Source: Acidobacteriota bacterium
GTDB taxonomy: Bacteria; Acidobacteriota; Terriglobia; Terriglobales; Acidobacteriaceae
NCBI GenBank assembly: GCA_021810735.1
Contig: JAJZIF010000298.1
Span: 1-5,465 of the forward strand
DNA: 5,465 nucleotides
Direction of reading: 5' to 3'
The translations under genes were made by a program, and so were the position numbers. The notes under the pieces are model-generated. The model worked only from the letters and a program-made list of their open reading frames with translations. It had not been told where the DNA came from and ran no database searches. Positions within the stretch are counted from its first letter, which is position 1. Every line of letters starts with the position of its first letter. Positions 5,449 through 5,465 of this stretch are shown here, one piece after another.

Positions 5449-5465
5449 TGAAAGCAAAGGCAACC

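Overview
The window looks like a piece of a moderately GC-rich chromosome, most probably from the Acidobacteriota (class Terriglobia/Acidobacteriia). This rests on remembered resemblance of the sensor kinase and of the decayed istB-type gene pair to proteins of that group, and on the presence of bacillithiol biosynthesis. It was not tested by a search.

Layout. Bases 1-170 are non-coding and hold a nested hairpin (35-79). Bases 173-773 hold two adjacent decaying plus-strand genes: the C-terminal part of an IstB/DnaC-like AAA+ ATPase, and a small partner protein. Between them they carry three apparent single-base deletions and one in-frame stop. After a 130-base gap comes ribA (GTP cyclohydrolase II, minus strand, 904-1584). 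It is divergent from a LytS-type membrane sensor histidine kinase (plus strand, 1649-3001). The kinase converges on, and overlaps by 34 bases, the end of bshA (minus strand, 2968-4110), the glycosyltransferase of bacillithiol synthesis. Upstream of bshA on the same strand lies a YdjC/ChbG/HpnK-family carbohydrate deacetylase (4171-5067), preceded at 9 bases by a possible small exported protein of unknown function (5077-5367). The right end (5387-5465) is non-coding, with a strong hairpin, a second nested hairpin and the start of a GCAA-rich stretch.

How the genes may work together. ribA supplies the first committed step of riboflavin synthesis and shares only a 64-base divergent spacer with the kinase. 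The kinase has no response regulator beside it in this window. bshA makes GlcNAc-malate, whose next step is N-deacetylation. The gene directly upstream encodes a deacetylase of a family that acts on N-acetylated sugars, but not of the PIG-L/LmbE family usually used as BshB. That pairing is the most interesting functional hypothesis here. No wholly new system is evident; the second-look items are the deacetylase-bshA pair, the decayed istB pair and the nested hairpins at both ends.
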